A DNA stretch of 64,000 bases from NCBI GenBank assembly GCA_965246905.1, contig CBDFFZ010000014.1, positions 248,001 through 312,000 of the forward strand. Reading direction: 5' to 3'. Both the position numbers and the translations under genes were made by a program. Position 1 is the first letter of the stretch. Every line of letters begins with the position of its first letter. Under the pieces are notes generated by a model. That model was not told the origin of the DNA and did not search any database. It saw only the letters and a list, made by a program, of their open reading frames with translations. Source of the DNA: UBA1952 sp965246905 (lineage in GTDB: Bacteria > Bacteroidota > Bacteroidia > Chitinophagales > Chitinophagaceae). Of this stretch, positions 8,367 through 17,273 are shown piece by piece.

Positions 8367-9557
8367 CTACCGCAGCATACCCAACGCATCTCCAATCCTA
8401 CGCATCGCTTCCTCGAGCTTTTCCATAGAAGTAGCAAACGAAATACGGATACACTTACTATCCCCGAAAGCTCCGCCGTTCACCGTCGTTACATTGGCGC
8501 GGTGCAATAAGTACATGCTCATCTCCTCATCATTGGCCACCACCATCTCGCCATCGCTCTTACCGAAAAACGAGCTAACATCCGGGAAAGCATAGAAAGC
8601 CCCGTCCGGCATATTGATCTTTACGCCCGGCATTTCGCCCAGCGCTTTGATCACATAATCGCGGCGCTGATGGAAGGCTTCTACCATTAGTTTTGATGGA
8701 GCAAGATCACCCAAAAGGGCAGTAATGGCCGCGCGCTGCGCAATGGAATTGGCGCCCGAGGTAAACTGGCTCTGGAACTTATCGCAGGCCTCTACCAATG
8801 CTGCCGGCGCGGCAATATAGCCCAGCCTCCAGCCCGTCATCGCGAAGCCTTTAGAGAAGCCATTTACCACAACCACCTGCTCCCGCAGCTCGGGGAACTG
8901 TGCAATGCTCTGGTGCGCTCCGCTATAGTTGATGTACTCGTAGATCTCATCCGAGATAACTGTGATCTGCGGGTGCTTTACAAATATAGCTGCCAGCCCG
9001 GCAAGCTCATCCTTTGTATAAACGGTGCCGGTAGGGTTGCAGGGCGAGGAAAATATGAATGCCCGCGTCCTCGGAGTGATGGCTGCTTCCAGCTGTGCAG
9101 GGGTAATCTTGAAGTTGTAATCGATTGCGCCTGGAATGAAAACTGAGGAGCCCTCAGCCAGTTGAACAAGCGCGCTGTAGGTAACCCAGTAGGGCGTAGG
9201 GATAATCACCTCGTCGCCGGGGTTGATGATGCTCAGCACCACATTGGCCAGCGATTGCTTGGCGCCCGTGGATACCAGTATTTCGGCGGGTGTATAATCC
9301 AAGTTGTTATCCCGCCTCAGCTTGGTGCAGATGGCCTCGCGCAGCTCCGCGAATCCTGCTACCGGCGGGTATTTTGTGTAGCCCTCCGCCATTGCTCTTG
9401 TTGCTGCTTCGCAGATATGCTGCGGCGTGGCAAAATCCGGCTCGCCGAGGCTGAGGTCCACGATATCGCGGCCTGCTGCCTTCAGCTCGCGGCTGAGCTT
9501 AGCCATTTTAATCGTCTGGGGTACGGAAATGCGGTCGAGGCGGGCAGCTAATTGCAT
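8367..9557 (-). CDS. PLP-dependent class I aminotransferase (aspartate aminotransferase-like)
   Basis: The 396-residue enzyme has the fold-type I aminotransferase landmarks: SLGEPDFATP near the N-terminus, FSSPCNPTGTVY, ISDEIYEYINY, the PLP-binding lysine in NGFSKGFAMTGWRLGY, and the C-terminal arginine in CIRISFATS. It transfers amino groups between amino acids and 2-oxo acids in the cytosol, and this subgroup is usually annotated as aspartate aminotransferase. ATG 9557 (MQLAARLDRIS) fits the family start; the frame can be extended 39 nt only from TTG. Confidence 0.9.
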   Translation of the reverse strand: MQLAARLDRISVPQTIKMAKLSRELKAAGRDIVDLSLGEPDFATPQHICEAATRAMAEGYTKYPPVAGFAELREAICTKLRRDNNLDYTPAEILVSTGAKQSLANVVLSIINPGDEVIIPTPYWVTYSALVQLAEGSSVFIPGAIDYNFKITPAQLEAAITPRTRAFIFSSPCNPTGTVYTKDELAGLAAIFVKHPQITVISDEIYEYINYSGAHQSIAQFPELREQVVVVNGFSKGFAMTGWRLGYIAAPAALVEACDKFQSQFTSGANSIAQRAAITALLGDLAPSKLMVEAFHQRRDYVIKALGEMPGVKINMPDGAFYAFPDVSSFFGKSDGEMVVANDEEMSMYLLHRANVTTVNGGAFGDSKCIRISFATSMEKLEEAMRRIGDALGMLR

Positions 9558-9752
9558 AATGGATGCCGGGAAGGCCTTTTTTTGATAAGGGCGCAAAAGT
9601 ACAGCGCCGTATATTAAAAATGGCTTAATTGGTCGGTTATTTATGTTGCAGGAGCCGGGCGCGTACCCAAGCTGCGCAAGGGTACCAGGCTTTCTGCTCC
9701 TGTCTCCCTGCCGGAAGGGGCAGAGCTACTCGTTCTAATATATTGTACCCCA

Positions 9753-9819
9753 ACTTTGTCATCCCGCAGGGATCTTTCGGTAAGCAGCTATGCTAAAGAT
9801 CCCTGCGGGATGACAAAGT
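9753..9819. repeat. perfect 25-bp inverted repeat
   Basis: ACTTTGTCATCCCGCAGGGA plus TCTTT pairs perfectly with AAAGA plus TCCCTGCGGGATGACAAAGT around a 17-base loop. It lies between the divergent aminotransferase and rsmE and belongs to the same family as 6442-6520. Confidence 0.85.
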
Positions 9820-9854
9820 CGCCGTAACAAACCACTACAATCCTTCGCGCAGCC

Positions 9855-9862
9855 TATCTTTA
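9855..9862 (+). promoter_or_regulatory. candidate -7 box of rsmE
   Basis: TATCTTTA fits TAnnTTTG at seven of eight positions and lies 4 bases before the ATG. That implies a very short or absent leader, as is common in this phylum. Confidence 0.35.
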
Positions 9863-9866
9863 CGCC

Positions 9867-10583
9867 ATGTCTGTCCTGCCAATTTTCTATCAGGAATCGC
9901 TATTCCCTGCTGGTAGCTTATTAGAGCTGAGCGAGGAGGCCGCCCGCCATATAGTACAGGTATTGCGCATGAATGCCGGCGATCAATTGGAGCTTGCCAA
10001 TGGCAAAGGACTATCAGCCGCATGCATCATCACAGAAACAGGCAAGAAGCGTTGCGCGGTACGCATTGAGCGTGTGCGGGAAATACAGCAGCCTGCACCG
10101 GCCCTGCATCTTGCCATAGCTTTTACCAAAAATGCATCCCGCAATGAATGGCTTTTAGAGAAGGCTGCCGAATTGGGCGTACAGCGTATTACGCCGGTCG
10201 TCACGGCAAGAACGGAGCGGGAGCGTTTCCGGTATGATCGGTTTAAGGGGATCCTGGTATCTGCGATGATGCAGTCGCAGCAATACTGGCTGCCGCTGCT
10301 GGATGAGCCGGTGCCTTTTGACCACCTCTTTGAGGAAGCCTTCGATGGACAGTGCCTCATTGCGCACTGCATGGATCATTTGCCGCGTACTGCATTCAGC
10401 GAAGCCTTACAACGGGGGAAGCATGCAGCGCTGCTCATTGGCCCCGAAGGTGATTTTACGGAAGCGGAAGTAGCCCTGGCAATAGGCAAAGGCGCAGTAG
10501 CAATAGCGCTCGGTAGTACGCGGCTGCGCACGGAAACCGCTGCCATGGCGGCCTGCGCTTATTTTCATCTTGCAAATAAGTAA
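9867..10583 (+). CDS. rsmE: 16S rRNA (uracil-1498 N3)-methyltransferase
   Basis: The 238-residue length is typical. The N-terminal PUA-like part (HIVQVLRMNAGDQLELANGKG) is followed by the SPOUT knot with its SAM-binding motifs AALLIGPEGDFTEAEV and LGSTRLRTETAAMAA, which are diagnostic of RsmE. The enzyme methylates U1498 of 16S rRNA. Conserved RNA-binding residues are visible in KNASRNEWLLEKAAELGV. Confidence 0.95.
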   Translation: MSVLPIFYQESLFPAGSLLELSEEAARHIVQVLRMNAGDQLELANGKGLSAACIITETGKKRCAVRIERVREIQQPAPALHLAIAFTKNASRNEWLLEKAAELGVQRITPVVTARTERERFRYDRFKGILVSAMMQSQQYWLPLLDEPVPFDHLFEEAFDGQCLIAHCMDHLPRTAFSEALQRGKHAALLIGPEGDFTEAEVALAIGKGAVAIALGSTRLRTETAAMAACAYFHLANK

Positions 10584-10688
10584 TCCGTTCTTTTGGGATG
10601 CACAAAATGCACCCGGATGAAAAGCGCCATGCTCTGCCCCTCTTTGCGCAACCTTTGCGTACTTTGCGGTTAAAGCACAGACCCGGTA

Positions 10689-11357
10689 ATGACGCAGCGA
10701 CTCCGCATATTCCTCCTCGCCCTTTTCCTTTTAAATTTTACCTTTTGCAATAGCCACGCCCAGCAAATGAAACTTGGCTTGCTGGTGTACAGCGGCGGCG
10801 GCGACTGGTATGCCAACCCTACTTCCCTCAAAAACCTGGCGCAGTTCTGCAACCAGAACCTGCATACGAAATTCTCCCTGCAGGAAGCGCAGGTGGCTGC
10901 GGCGAGCCCCGAGCTTTTCAATTATCCGTTCATCCACATGACGGGCCATGGCCGGTGGGATGTAACGCCCGAGGAGGCGCAAAACCTGCGGCAGTACCTC
11001 GAAGGCGGCGGCTTCCTGCATATCGATGACAATTATGGCCTCGACCCTTATGTGCGGCCTGCGCTGAAGAAGATCTTCCCCGAGCTGACGCTGGTGGAGC
11101 TACCGCTTTCGAGCCCGGTGTATCATGAGCGCTACGCCTTTCCCAACGGGCTGCCCAAGGTGCATGAGCATGAGGGCAAGGCCCCCAAAGGCTATGGGCT
11201 GATGTATAAAGGCCGGCTGGTATGCTTCTACAGCTATGAGTGCGATCTGGGCGATGGCTGGGAAGACCCAGAGGTACACAACGACAGCCCCGAAAAGCGG
11301 ACTGCGGCTCTGCAGATGGGCGCCAACCTGGTGCAGTATGTATTTACAGGTAAATAA
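10689..11357 (+). CDS. DUF4159 family exported protein
   Basis: A Sec signal peptide (FLLALFLLNFTFCNSHAQ) is followed by a DUF4159 domain over the rest of the 222 residues. Typical motifs are YSGGGDWYANP, PFIHMTGHG, LEGGGFLHIDDNYG and a C-terminal NLVQYVFTG. The fold resembles class I glutamine amidotransferases, but a catalytic role is not established for the family. It is likely periplasmic, and no operon partner is clear. Confidence 0.85.
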   Translation: MTQRLRIFLLALFLLNFTFCNSHAQQMKLGLLVYSGGGDWYANPTSLKNLAQFCNQNLHTKFSLQEAQVAAASPELFNYPFIHMTGHGRWDVTPEEAQNLRQYLEGGGFLHIDDNYGLDPYVRPALKKIFPELTLVELPLSSPVYHERYAFPNGLPKVHEHEGKAPKGYGLMYKGRLVCFYSYECDLGDGWEDPEVHNDSPEKRTAALQMGANLVQYVFTGK

Positions 11358-11430
11358 ATAAGAACTCTCCTGCCCTATCTTACCGGGAGCATTATCCCGG
11401 CAGCTTACCAATCATATAATTATATAGTAC

Positions 11431-11546
11431 CATGTACGGGTTGGTACATGGTGCAAAACCGTGTACTTGCCCTATGTACGGGTTGGTGCATGCAGTAAAA
11501 CCTTGTACTTGCCTTATGCACGGGTGCGTACATAGGGCAAGTACGA
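11431..11546. repeat. 42-bp tandem repeat array (three units)
   Basis: Units begin TGTACGGGTTGGT at 11433 and 11475 and TGCACGGGT at 11517, exactly 42 bases apart. Each unit also holds AAAACC-TGTACTTGCC, so TGTAC and GTACA words can pair. An open frame runs through it (14-residue repeats such as MYGLVHxxKPCTC), but I do not regard it as a gene. Confidence 0.75.
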
Positions 11547-11571
11547 TTTTCAGGGGTGAGAATTGCCAGGC

Positions 11572-12054
11572 TCAGGCGGTCAGGGCGGTCAATGCTTCCT
11601 GCATTTCCTCAAAGCCCGGTATATCCATGAGGTTTGCCTTTGCATTTTCGATGAGGTGGGCATTGATCACGAGGCTGTGCTTACGGAACTCGGCGAATTG
11701 GGCCAGCGGATGATCGCCCGGCATACCGTCGAGGATATCGGAACAGATCATCTCGCCTGCCGGGGTAACGAGCGCGTAGCTCATCAGCACAAAACAGGCG
11801 TGCAGGAGCAGGTTTTCCCGGATGGGCAGGCGCAGCTTCTCATCTTCCTTCGCGGACAGGAAAATGGTGTTGAGCGCCGCTACTTCCTTCTGGGTGGTGA
11901 TGTGCTTAAAGGTATCGGGCGGGGGCAGCTCTATCGGTGCGCCTCCCAGGGTAAGGCCGTTTTCGACGCAGGCGAGATAAGCCATTACAAATTGGGTGGC
12001 CATAAGTATATGCTCGCGAAAGCCGGGTACAAGCTTGATGGATATGGAAGGCAT
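11572..12054 (-). CDS. protein of unknown function (160 aa)
   Basis: I do not recognise this family. The 160-residue product has no signal peptide or membrane helix and is mostly helical in appearance. ATG 12054 (MPSISIKLVPGFREH) is preferred over the longer frame to 12162. The reason is that TATCTTCC, a plausible -7 box, and a typical short leader lie just upstream of it. The gene ends next to the 42-bp repeat array, and the dnaN terminator lies upstream. Confidence 0.6.
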   Translation of the reverse strand: MPSISIKLVPGFREHILMATQFVMAYLACVENGLTLGGAPIELPPPDTFKHITTQKEVAALNTIFLSAKEDEKLRLPIRENLLLHACFVLMSYALVTPAGEMICSDILDGMPGDHPLAQFAEFRKHSLVINAHLIENAKANLMDIPGFEEMQEALTALTA

Positions 12055-12198
12055 GTGGAGATACGTTTCAGCGGGTGAATTTAGGAAGATAGTGGCGGAA
12101 TGCTCCTGCGCCTCACAGGAAAAGCCCGATAGCAGCAACCGGATGAACGGTGCCATCGCCACTGCTGCTCAATCGGCTTCCAACTGCCCGGACAATAA

Positions 12199-12230
12199 AA
12201 AAGCGGCAGGCATACGTGCCCACCGCTTTT
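12199..12230 (-). terminator. intrinsic terminator of dnaN
   Basis: On the minus strand AAAAGCGG pairs with CCGCTTTT, with a partially paired inside, and is followed by a T-rich tract. It lies about 30 bases after the dnaN stop codon. Confidence 0.7.
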
Positions 12231-12260
12231 GTCTTTTGTCTTAAATCTTTTGCCTGATCA

Positions 12261-13382
12261 TTAAACGCCTACCATCAGCGGCATGAGCAGCATGAGCACT
12301 TCCTCGTTGTCGCCTTTTTCTATGGGGCGGAAGATGCCTGCGCGGGTGGGTGTGCTGAGATCGAGCTGGATGTCTTCGCCGTCCATATTGTTGATCATCT
12401 CTACCATGAGCTTTGCGTTGAAGGCGATCTTCATGTCTTCGCCGCTGTAGCTGCAGCTGAGGGTCTCTTTGCCTTCATAAGAGAAGTCGATATCCTGCGC
12501 GGAGAGCTGGAGGTTGTTGCCTTTAATATCTAATACAACCTGGTTGGTGGTCTTGTTGGCAAAGATGCTTACGCGGCGGAGGGCACTCATAAACTCGGCG
12601 CGGTTGAGGGTAAGCTTGTACGGGTTATCGGCAGGGATCACGGCTTTGTAATCGGGGAAGCGCGCATCTATGAGGCGGCAGCTGAGGCTTACTTTGGCAG
12701 AGTTGACGAAGAGGTGACTGGCATTGTAGGATAGCTCGAGCGGTGTTTCGTCGGCAGGCAGGGTGCCGCGCAGCTGCTGCAGGGGCTTTTTGGGCACTAC
12801 AAAGCCATCGGCCTGCGGGCAGGCTACATCGAGGCGGCGGAACTGTACGAGGCGGTGCGCATCGGTAGATACAAAGTTGATATTATCGGTGGCGAGCTCG
12901 AAATATACGCCGGTCATAGCGGGGCGCAGGGTATCGGAGCTTACGGCGAATAGTGTTTTGTTGATGCTCTCGATCAGGGCAATGGAAGGGATGGAAAAGG
13001 TAGTGGCCTCGCCGGGAGCGGGCTCTTTCGGAAAGTCATCGGCCTTCTCGCCGCCAATGCGGTACTTGCCTACGCTGGAGGACATTTCTATGGAAAGATC
13101 CTTTTCATTGATGGTAAAGGTGATGGGCTGCTCGGGTAGGTTCTTGAGGTATTCGAGCAGTATTTTCGAGGGGATGCAGATGCGGCCATCGTCCTGCGCC
13201 TCGTTTACATCCATCTGCACGCGCATCATGGTTTCGAGGTCGGTAGCGGTGAGGGTAAGGGTATTGCCTTTCAGCTCAAAGAGAAAATCCTCAAGTACTG
13301 AGAGTACGGTATTGGTAGCGATCACGCCGCCGATGGTCTGGAGGGATTTTAGCAGTGAGGTGGAGGTAACTATAAAGCGCAT
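12261..13382 (-). CDS. dnaN: DNA polymerase III sliding clamp (beta subunit)
   Basis: At 373 residues it has the usual clamp length and three-domain pattern. The family start MRFIVTSTSLLKSLQ is at ATG 13382; a longer frame upstream has no support. Recognisable blocks are LSVLEDFLFELKGNTLTLTATDLE (domain 1) and GVYFELATDNINFVSTDAHRLV (domain 2), with a C-terminal LMPLMV-type end that is part of the partner-binding cleft. It encircles DNA and tethers polymerase III. A perfect -7 box lies just upstream. It is not next to dnaA or recF here. Confidence 0.97.
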   Translation of the reverse strand: MRFIVTSTSLLKSLQTIGGVIATNTVLSVLEDFLFELKGNTLTLTATDLETMMRVQMDVNEAQDDGRICIPSKILLEYLKNLPEQPITFTINEKDLSIEMSSSVGKYRIGGEKADDFPKEPAPGEATTFSIPSIALIESINKTLFAVSSDTLRPAMTGVYFELATDNINFVSTDAHRLVQFRRLDVACPQADGFVVPKKPLQQLRGTLPADETPLELSYNASHLFVNSAKVSLSCRLIDARFPDYKAVIPADNPYKLTLNRAEFMSALRRVSIFANKTTNQVVLDIKGNNLQLSAQDIDFSYEGKETLSCSYSGEDMKIAFNAKLMVEMINNMDGEDIQLDLSTPTRAGIFRPIEKGDNEEVLMLLMPLMVGV

Positions 13383-13403
13383 CGGTTGTGGGAAGTTTGG
13401 CGG

Positions 13404-13411
13404 CAAATATA
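13404..13411 (-). promoter_or_regulatory. promoter -7 box of dnaN
   Basis: On the minus strand TATATTTG fits TAnnTTTG exactly and lies about 21 bases upstream of the dnaN ATG. Confidence 0.55.
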
Positions 13412-13543
13412 GGGTGCTGATTTGAAGATGAGCTGTTTTGAAGTGCTGAAGGTTCAAATAGCAAAACAACCGGTTGATATACAGTAGCAAGGCCCACGCT
13501 TAAAAGTTCAGATCAACTTATCTTCAAATCAAATCCCAAACGC

Positions 13544-13551
13544 TATTTTTA
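13544..13551 (+). promoter_or_regulatory. candidate -7 box of the 13588 operon
   Basis: TATTTTTA fits the TAnnTTTG pattern except the last base and sits about 36 bases before the ATG of the 469-residue protein. Confidence 0.35.
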
Positions 13552-13587
13552 CTATCCCTTAATCTTTTAAAAACATATAGCGCCGCT

Positions 13588-14997
13588 ATGGGATGGTTAG
13601 ATAAAATATTCGGCAAGCCGGAAGATGATGAGGAGGACGCCCCGGCAAAAGCGGAAGCAGAGACCGACTCACCGCCGGTAGCGAAAGTAACAGGCAGCGC
13701 TCCACCCTTTGCCGGGCTGGAAACCCTGTCTTTCGGGCGCTATAATGACAATAATAAATCCTATGCCAAAGCCCGGCACTGGTATGCCGCAGAGGAGCTT
13801 TTCAAGGAGAAGAAATACTGGGAGGCTTTCGATGCTTTTTTTGATTACCTCCGGGATGAGGAAGTGGATAATGTAAGCTACCAGCGGGCGGGAGGGCGGT
13901 TCTCTTTCCGCATTATCCAGGGCTCAAAAGCTATAATGGGCGCCTGTGATGACGGGATGATCGTGGCGCATTGCCCGATGGCTATTATGGAAACGCCGGG
14001 TACGGCTATCATGCGGCGCCTGCTGGATCTGAACTACTCCATGTATTATTGCCGCTGCGCAATGGATGAGGATAATGCCCTGTGCATGATGTTTGACACA
14101 ACGGTAGTTTCGGCATCGCCCAATAAATTATACTACGGCCTCCGCGAGCTGGCTACCAAGGCAGACAGGCAGGATGATTCCCTGCTGGCGGATTTCCCGG
14201 CGCTTAAACCTGCCAATACGGAGCACTTAGTGCTGTTGCCGGATGATGAGCTGTCGGTAAAATATGCATGGTTCCTGAAATGGGTACAGGAAGCGCTGGA
14301 TAAAGCGGCGCCGCTGAATACGGATTCTTTTTCCGGAGCTATTGCTTATGAATATCTGTCCACACTTTACCGCATCGATTACCTGCTTACGCCCGAAGGC
14401 AGGCTGCTGGCAGAGCTCGCGCGCATCAGCAGCGTGTACTGGGATAAGAAGGAGGAGATTGCCCTGGTAGAGCGCAACCAGCGCATCCGCGATGCTTTCA
14501 AAAAGCTGCTCGCTACTACGCGGGAGGATTTTGCCCAGGGCATGTACCGCACCACCGGCACCTTTGGCTTTTCGGTTCCAGCGCCTGCAGATAAGGTAAA
14601 GGACAACATCAGCAGCGCTAATAAGGATGCGCAGTGGTATATGGAGAACAAGTATCCGCACCTGGCCCCCGACTTGGTAGAGTACGGTATCGTGTACAGC
14701 AATTATGCCTATAGCATGCCGCGGGTGCTCAAAGACCTGAGCACCATTTTCATGGCGGTGCTGCATCCGGCATTCTTCAAAGCCCTGGGCCTTAAGGAAT
14801 CTTTTTATGATGAGGAAAGCAAACAGCTCAATAAGCCGGCAATAGAGCGTGCCGTCAGTAATGCGGTCAATCATTTTCCGGATAAGTATAAAAGCCTTCA
14901 TTGGGATGCCGGCAGGGTCAATTACGAATCGCTCTTCACCTTCCTCACCTCCTTCTCAGACCAGATGGCGCACCTTAACCTCGATCTTAAAAAATAA
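13588..14997 (+). CDS. protein of unknown function (469 aa), partner of the HtrA-like protease
   Basis: I do not recognise the family. The protein starts MGWLDKIFGKPEDDEEDAP, an amphipathic start and acidic linker without a signal peptide, followed by a largely helical region. The block CRCAMDEDNALCMMFDT around residues 150-170 resembles the strand pattern of YbjN/secretion-chaperone-like folds, as does the C-terminal part of the next gene. Only three bases separate its stop from the protease start at 15001, so the two form an operon and probably act together. Cytosolic location is inferred. Confidence 0.75.
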   Translation: MGWLDKIFGKPEDDEEDAPAKAEAETDSPPVAKVTGSAPPFAGLETLSFGRYNDNNKSYAKARHWYAAEELFKEKKYWEAFDAFFDYLRDEEVDNVSYQRAGGRFSFRIIQGSKAIMGACDDGMIVAHCPMAIMETPGTAIMRRLLDLNYSMYYCRCAMDEDNALCMMFDTTVVSASPNKLYYGLRELATKADRQDDSLLADFPALKPANTEHLVLLPDDELSVKYAWFLKWVQEALDKAAPLNTDSFSGAIAYEYLSTLYRIDYLLTPEGRLLAELARISSVYWDKKEEIALVERNQRIRDAFKKLLATTREDFAQGMYRTTGTFGFSVPAPADKVKDNISSANKDAQWYMENKYPHLAPDLVEYGIVYSNYAYSMPRVLKDLSTIFMAVLHPAFFKALGLKESFYDEESKQLNKPAIERAVSNAVNHFPDKYKSLHWDAGRVNYESLFTFLTSFSDQMAHLNLDLKK

Positions 14998-15000
14998 CGC

Positions 15001-16107
15001 ATGGCCATACAGGATGTAATCGAGCGGTACCAGAATGCGGTAGTGCAGATAGCCACCAAGAGCGGCACCGGCACGGGTTTCTATCTCCAGGCATATGACC
15101 TTATCGTTACCAACAACCATGTGATCCGCGATAGCAGGCAGGCAACCATCAAGGGCCGCACGTTTGGCAAGCAGCTCTCCCGCGTGGTGTTTGCGGATGA
15201 GAAATTTGATATTGCCTTCCTCATGCCCCCCAACAACGTAAATGATTTTCCGGACCTGAAGCTGGGCGATAATGCCCTGCTCAAAGACGGTGATGAGGTG
15301 CTGGCTATAGGCCATCCGTACGGTCTCAACTATACGGCTACGCAGGGCGTAATATCCCGTGTGGACCGTGTGCAGCAGGGTATTAAGTACTTACAGATCG
15401 ATGCGGCCATCAACCCCGGCAACAGCGGCGGCCCGCTCGTAAATGAGCGCGGCGAGGTGGTAGGTGTAAATACCTTTATCATTAGAGGCGGCGATAACCT
15501 CGGCTTTGCGCTGCCGGCATCTTACCTCAAGGAAGCGCTGGAGCAATACCTGCCCATCCGCGGGCAGCGCTCCATACGCTGCCCTACCTGCAGCACGCTG
15601 GTTACCGAGCAAACGCTGGACAATGGCAAATACTGCCCTAACTGCGGCACTAAAATAGACTTCCCGAAGGCTACGGAAGAGGAAGCGGAAGACCCGGTAT
15701 CCGGTATGGCCAAAACTATTGAGGATATACTTGGAAAGCTGGGCCACAACCCGGATCTGGCCCGCTCCGGCCAGAACCACTGGGAGATCGAGGAAGGCTC
15801 GGCCAGGATAAAAATCACCTTCAACCCGGAGAACTATTTCATTATTTCCGATGCCATTCTGTGCCAGTTGCCAAAGCAGAATATCAGCACGCTCTACCAA
15901 TATTTATTGCATGAAAACTATTCGCTTCGGGGCAAGCTGTTTTCCCTGCATGGTGATAATGTTGTGCTCAGCAGCCTGGTATATGATATGGAGCTTTCCG
16001 TAGAAAATGGAACGCAGGTTTTTGAGGATCTCTTTCGCCGGGCGGATTTTTATGATACATTGCTGATAGAGCAATATGGCTGCCGGCCGCTGCTGGAGGA
16101 GAAATAA
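15001..16107 (+). CDS. trypsin-like (HtrA-type) protease fused to zinc ribbon and YbjN-like domain
   Basis: The 368-residue protein has three parts. Residues 1-180 are a trypsin-like serine protease with His40 (TNNHVI), Asp70 (KFDIAFL) and Ser142 (NPGNSGGPLV). Residues 192-216 form a zinc ribbon with CPTC and CPNC pairs (Cys194, 197, 212, 215). Residues about 235-365 look like a YbjN or type III chaperone-like domain (ARIKITFNPENYFIISDAIL). Unlike DegP/DegQ there is no signal peptide and no PDZ domain, so it probably works in the cytosol. It is co-transcribed with the preceding unknown protein. Confidence 0.85.
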   Translation: MAIQDVIERYQNAVVQIATKSGTGTGFYLQAYDLIVTNNHVIRDSRQATIKGRTFGKQLSRVVFADEKFDIAFLMPPNNVNDFPDLKLGDNALLKDGDEVLAIGHPYGLNYTATQGVISRVDRVQQGIKYLQIDAAINPGNSGGPLVNERGEVVGVNTFIIRGGDNLGFALPASYLKEALEQYLPIRGQRSIRCPTCSTLVTEQTLDNGKYCPNCGTKIDFPKATEEEAEDPVSGMAKTIEDILGKLGHNPDLARSGQNHWEIEEGSARIKITFNPENYFIISDAILCQLPKQNISTLYQYLLHENYSLRGKLFSLHGDNVVLSSLVYDMELSVENGTQVFEDLFRRADFYDTLLIEQYGCRPLLEEK

Positions 16108-16128
16108 TTCACTTCTGGGAAGAATTTT

Positions 16129-16136
16129 TACTTTTA
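16129..16136 (+). promoter_or_regulatory. candidate -7 box of the FKBP gene
   Basis: TACTTTTA matches TAnnTTTG except the last base, 11 bases before the ATG. Confidence 0.35.
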
Positions 16137-16146
16137 AATTTATAAA

Positions 16147-16581
16147 ATGAGCTTACAAGACAAATTAAAAGAAATGATGGGCCAGAAATCCACAAACCAG
16201 AAAGAGGAAGGCCACCAGTGGCTACAGGAAAATGCTGCGCGCCCCGAAGTGGTCGTGCTGCCATCCGGCTTACAGTACGAGGTATTGCAGGCAGGTACCG
16301 GTGCCACGCCCGGCCCGGCTACCCGCGTTACCGTGCACTACGAAGGCAAACTCACCAATGGCACTATATTCGACTCCAGCTATAAGCGCGGCCAACCGGC
16401 CACCTTCGGCGTAAACCAAGTGATCAGCGGCTGGACGGAAGCGCTGCAGCTAATGCCCGTCGGCTCTAAATGGCGCCTGTTTATTCCATCCGATCTTGGG
16501 TACGGAGCGCGTGGGGCGGGAGCATCCATCCCCGGCGATTCAGTACTCCTTTTTGATGTGGAGCTACTGGAAATGTCCTGA
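16147..16581 (+). CDS. FKBP-type peptidyl-prolyl cis-trans isomerase
   Basis: The 144-residue protein has a short charged N-terminal extension (MSLQDKLKEMMGQK) and one complete FKBP domain: SGLQYEVLQAGTG, VTVHYEGKLTNGTIFDSSYKRGQP, VISGWTEALQLMPVGSKW and YGARGAGASIPGDSVLLFDVELL. It speeds X-Pro isomerisation. There is no signal peptide, so a cytosolic form is expected, unlike many Bacteroidota FKBPs. A clear intrinsic terminator follows. Confidence 0.93.
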   Translation: MSLQDKLKEMMGQKSTNQKEEGHQWLQENAARPEVVVLPSGLQYEVLQAGTGATPGPATRVTVHYEGKLTNGTIFDSSYKRGQPATFGVNQVISGWTEALQLMPVGSKWRLFIPSDLGYGARGAGASIPGDSVLLFDVELLEMS

Positions 16582-16590
16582 GAAAATTAA

Positions 16591-16619
16591 ATGCCGCTTC
16601 CTAAAAGAGCGGCATTTTT
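16591..16619 (+). terminator. intrinsic terminator after FKBP gene
   Basis: ATGCCGCT pairs with AGCGGCAT around a loop of about 9 bases and is followed by TTTTTC. Confidence 0.85.
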
Positions 16620-16718
16620 CTGTCCCAACCCGGCCTCACCCCATAAAGCCTTTGCGCGAAAAAACACCCGGCATTGTTTTTATAGCCGTTTCCATTGTCA
16701 CAGACTAAATCAACCACA

Positions 16719-17229
16719 ATGGAAAAAAATCTTGAAAGCGCCGATGCGCTCAAAAAACTGAAAGAGCTTGCCGACAGCATTAATATCTGTATGTACTGTA
16801 CTATGGAAAAAGGCAGCGATATGGCCTCACGCCCTATGGGCACCGCAAAAGTGGATGAGGATGGCACCATTTGGTTCTTTTCATCCGATTGACCATAATG
16901 TGGTGCAGGAAAGCAAAGGCGGCACCGAGGTATGCCTCAATTATGCCAGCACGGCAAAAAATACTTATATGTGTGTAATGGGCTCTTCGGAAGTAGTAAA
17001 GGATAAAGCGAAGATGAGTGAATTGTGGAATGATATGCTGAAGACATGGTTTCCCGATGGTCTCGAAACGCCAGGCATTTCACTGCTTAAAGTAACACCA
17101 ACTGCAGCTCACTACTGGGAGTCCGATGCTACCCGTCTCAGGCTGCTGTTCTCTTACGTAAAAGCCAAAGTAACCGGTGAGGCAGCCAATGGTACCGAAG
17201 GTATGGAAGGTCATCTTAATGTAGCATAA
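16719..17229 (+). pseudogene. pyridoxamine 5'-phosphate oxidase-family protein, frameshifted
   Basis: The N-terminal part (MEKNLESADALKKLKELADS to GTIWFFSSD) ends at TGA 16890-16892. Homology continues in the +1 frame (DHNVVQESKGG to MEGHLNVA, stop 17229). A one-base insertion near 16885-16892 would explain it, since removing one T restores the natural SSDDHNVVQ. Intact, the protein would be about 169 residues and a close paralogue of the next gene (general stress protein 26-like, flavin-binding split barrel). It could be a true pseudogene, a sequencing error or, less likely, programmed frameshifting. Confidence 0.75.
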
Positions 17230-17273
17230 CAGTTGCGTCTTAAAGCTTCCATTCAACTTATAAATAAAATACT

